Source: Rhynchopus euleeides (Eukaryota; Euglenozoa; Diplonemea; Diplonemida; Diplonemidae). Taken from it: a DNA stretch of 64,000 bases. Where the stretch lies: positions 992,001 through 1,056,000 of the forward strand of contig OY723242.1 of assembly GCA_963210315.1 (NCBI GenBank), read 5' to 3'. The notes below the pieces were generated by a model that did no database searches, was not told where the DNA came from, and worked only from the letters and a program-made list of their open reading frames with translations. Shown here one piece after another: positions 38,401 through 41,400 of the stretch (positions within the stretch are counted from its first letter, which is position 1; the number at the start of each line of letters is the position of its first letter). A program made the position numbers and the translations under genes.

Positions 38401-41400
38401 GCAACTGCAGTGCCGACTGGTGTCCCGACCACTCTTGCGCCTGGTGCAACTGCAGTGCCGACGGGTGTCGCGACCACTCTTGCGCCTGGTGCAACTGCAG
38501 TGCCGACGGGTGTCCCGACCACTCTAGCGCCCGGTGCAACTGCAGTGCCGACTGGTGTCCCGACCACTCTTGCGCCTGGTGCAACTGCAGTGCCGACGGG
38601 TGTCGCGACCACTCTTGCGCCTGGTGCAACTGCAGTGCCGACTGGTGTCGCGACCACTCTTGCGCCTGGTGCAACTGCAGTGCCGACTGGTGTCCCGACC
38701 ACTCTTGCGCCTCGTGCAACTGCAGTGCCGACGGGTGTCCCGACCACTCTTGCGCCTGGTGCAACTGCAGTGCCGACTGGTGTCCCGACCACTCTTGCGC
38801 CTGGTGCAACTGCAGTGCCGACGGGTGTCCCGACCACTCTTGCGCCTGGTGCAACTGCAGTGCCGACTGGTGTCCCGACCACTCTTGCGCCTGGTGCAAC
38901 TGCAGTGCCGACTGGTGTCCCAACAACTCTTGCGCCTGGTGCAACTGCAGTGCCGACTGCTGTCCCGACCACCCTTGCGCCTGGTGCAACTGCAGTGCCG
39001 ACTGGTGTCCCAACAACTCTTGCGCCTGGTGCAACTGCTGTGCCCACTGGTGTCCCGACCACCCTTGCGCCTGGTGCAACTGCAGTGCCGACGGGTGTCC
39101 CGACCACTCTTGCGCCTGGTGCAACTGCAGTGCCGACTGGTGTCGCGACCACTCTTGCGCCTGGTGCAACTGCAGTGCCGACTGGTGTCCCGACCACTCT
39201 TGCGCCTGGTGCAACTGCAGTGCCGACGGGTGTCGCGACCACTCTTGCGCCTGGTGCAACTGCAGTGCCGACTGGTGTCGCGACCACTCTTGCGCCTGGT
39301 GCAACTGCAGTGCCGACTGGTGTCCCAACAACTCTTGCGCCTGGTGCAACTGCAGTGCCCACTGGTGTCCCGACCACCCTTGCGCCTGGTGCAACTGCAG
39401 TGCCGACGGGTGTCCCGACCACTCTAGCGCGCGGTGCAACTGCAGTGCCGACTGGTGTCCCGACCACTCTTGCGCCTGGTGCAACTGCAGTGCCGACTGG
39501 TGTCGCGACCACTCTTGCGCCTGGTGCAACTGCAGTGCCGACTGGTGTCCCAACAACTCTTGCGCCTGGTGCAACTGCAGTGCCCACTGGTGTCCCGACC
39601 ACCCTTGCGCCTGGTGCAACTGCAGTGCCGACGGGTGTCCCGACCACTCTAGCGCCCGGTGCAACTGCAGTGCCGACTGGTGTCCCGACCACTCTTGCGC
39701 CTGGTGCACCTGCAGTGCCGACGGGTGTCGCGACCACTCTTGCGCCTGGTGCAACTGCAGTGCCGACGGGTGTCCCGACCACTCTAGCGCCCGGTGCAAC
39801 TGCAGTGCCGACTGGTGTCCCGACCACTCTTGCGCCTGGTGCAACTGCAGTGCCGACGGGTGTCGCGACCACTCTTGCGCCTGGTGCAACTGCAGTGCCG
39901 ACTGGTGTCGCGACCACTCTTGCGCCTGGTGCAACTGCAGTGCCGACTGGTGTCCCGACCACTCTTGCGCCTCGTGCAACTGCAGTGCCGACGGGTGTCC
40001 CGACCACTCTTGCGCCTGGTGCAACTGCAGTGCCGACTGGTGTCCCGACCACTCTTGCGCCTGGTGCAACTGCAGTGCCGACGGGTGTCCCGACCACTCT
40101 TGCGCCTGGTGCAACTGCAGTGCCGACTGGTGTCCCGACCACTCTTGCGCCTGGTGCAACTGCAGTGCCGACTGGTGTCCCGACCACTCTTGCGCCTGGT
40201 GCAACTGCAGTGCCGACTGGTGTCCCAACAACTCTTGCGCCTGGTGCAACTGCAGTGCCGACTGCTGTCCCGACCACCCTTGCGCCTGGTGCAACTGCAG
40301 TGCCGACTGGTGTCCCAACAACTCTTGCGCCTGGTGCAACTGCTGTGCCCACTGGTGTCCCGACCACCCTTGCGCCTGGTGCAACTGCAGTGCCGACGGG
40401 TGTCCCGACCACTCTTGCGCCTGGTGCAACTGCAGTGCCGACGGGTGTCGCGACCACTCTTGCGCCTGGTGCAACTGCAGTGCCGACTGGTGTCGCGACC
40501 ACTCTTGCGCCTGGTGCAACTGCAGTGCCGACTGGTGTCCCGACCACTCTTGCGCCTGGTGCAACTGCAGTGCCGACGGGTGTCGCGACCACTCTTGCGC
40601 CTGGTGCAACTGCAGTGCCGACTGGTGTCGCGACCACTCTTGCGCCTGGTGCAACTGCAGTGCCGACTGGTGTCCCAACAACTCTTGCGCCTGGTGCAAC
40701 TGCAGTGCCCACTGGTGTCCCGACCACCCTTGCGCCTGGTGCAACTGCAGTGCCGACGGGTGTCCCGACCACTCTAGCGCGCGGTGCAACTGCAGTGCCG
40801 ACTGGTGTCCCGACCACTCTTGCGCCTGGTGCAACTGCAGTGCCGACTGGTGTCGCGACCACTCTTGCGCCTGGTGCAACTGCAGTGCCGACTGGTGTCC
40901 CAACAACTCTTGCGCCTGGTGCAACTGCAGTGCCCACTGGTGTCCCGACCACCCTTGCGCCTGGTGCAACTGCAGTGCCGACGGGTGTCCCGACCACTCT
41001 AGCGCCCGGTGCAACTGCAGTGCCGACTGGTGTCCCGACCACTCTTGCGCCTGGTGCAACTGCAGTGCCGACGGGTGTCGCGACCACTCTTGCGCCTGGT
41101 GCAACTGCAGTGCCGACTGGTGTCGCGACCACTCTTGCGCCTGGTGCAACTGCAGTGCCGACTGGTGTCCCGACCACTCTTGCGCCTCGTGCAACTGCAG
41201 TGCCGACGGGTGTCCCGACCACTCTTGCGCCTGGTGCAACTGCAGTGCCGACTGGTGTCCCGACCACTCTTGCGCCTGGTGCAACTGCAGTGCCGACGGG
41301 TGTCCCGACCACTCTTGCGCCTGGTGCAACTGCAGTGCCGACTGGTGTCCCGACCACTCTTGCGCCTGGTGCAACTGCAGTGCCGACTGGTGTCCCGACC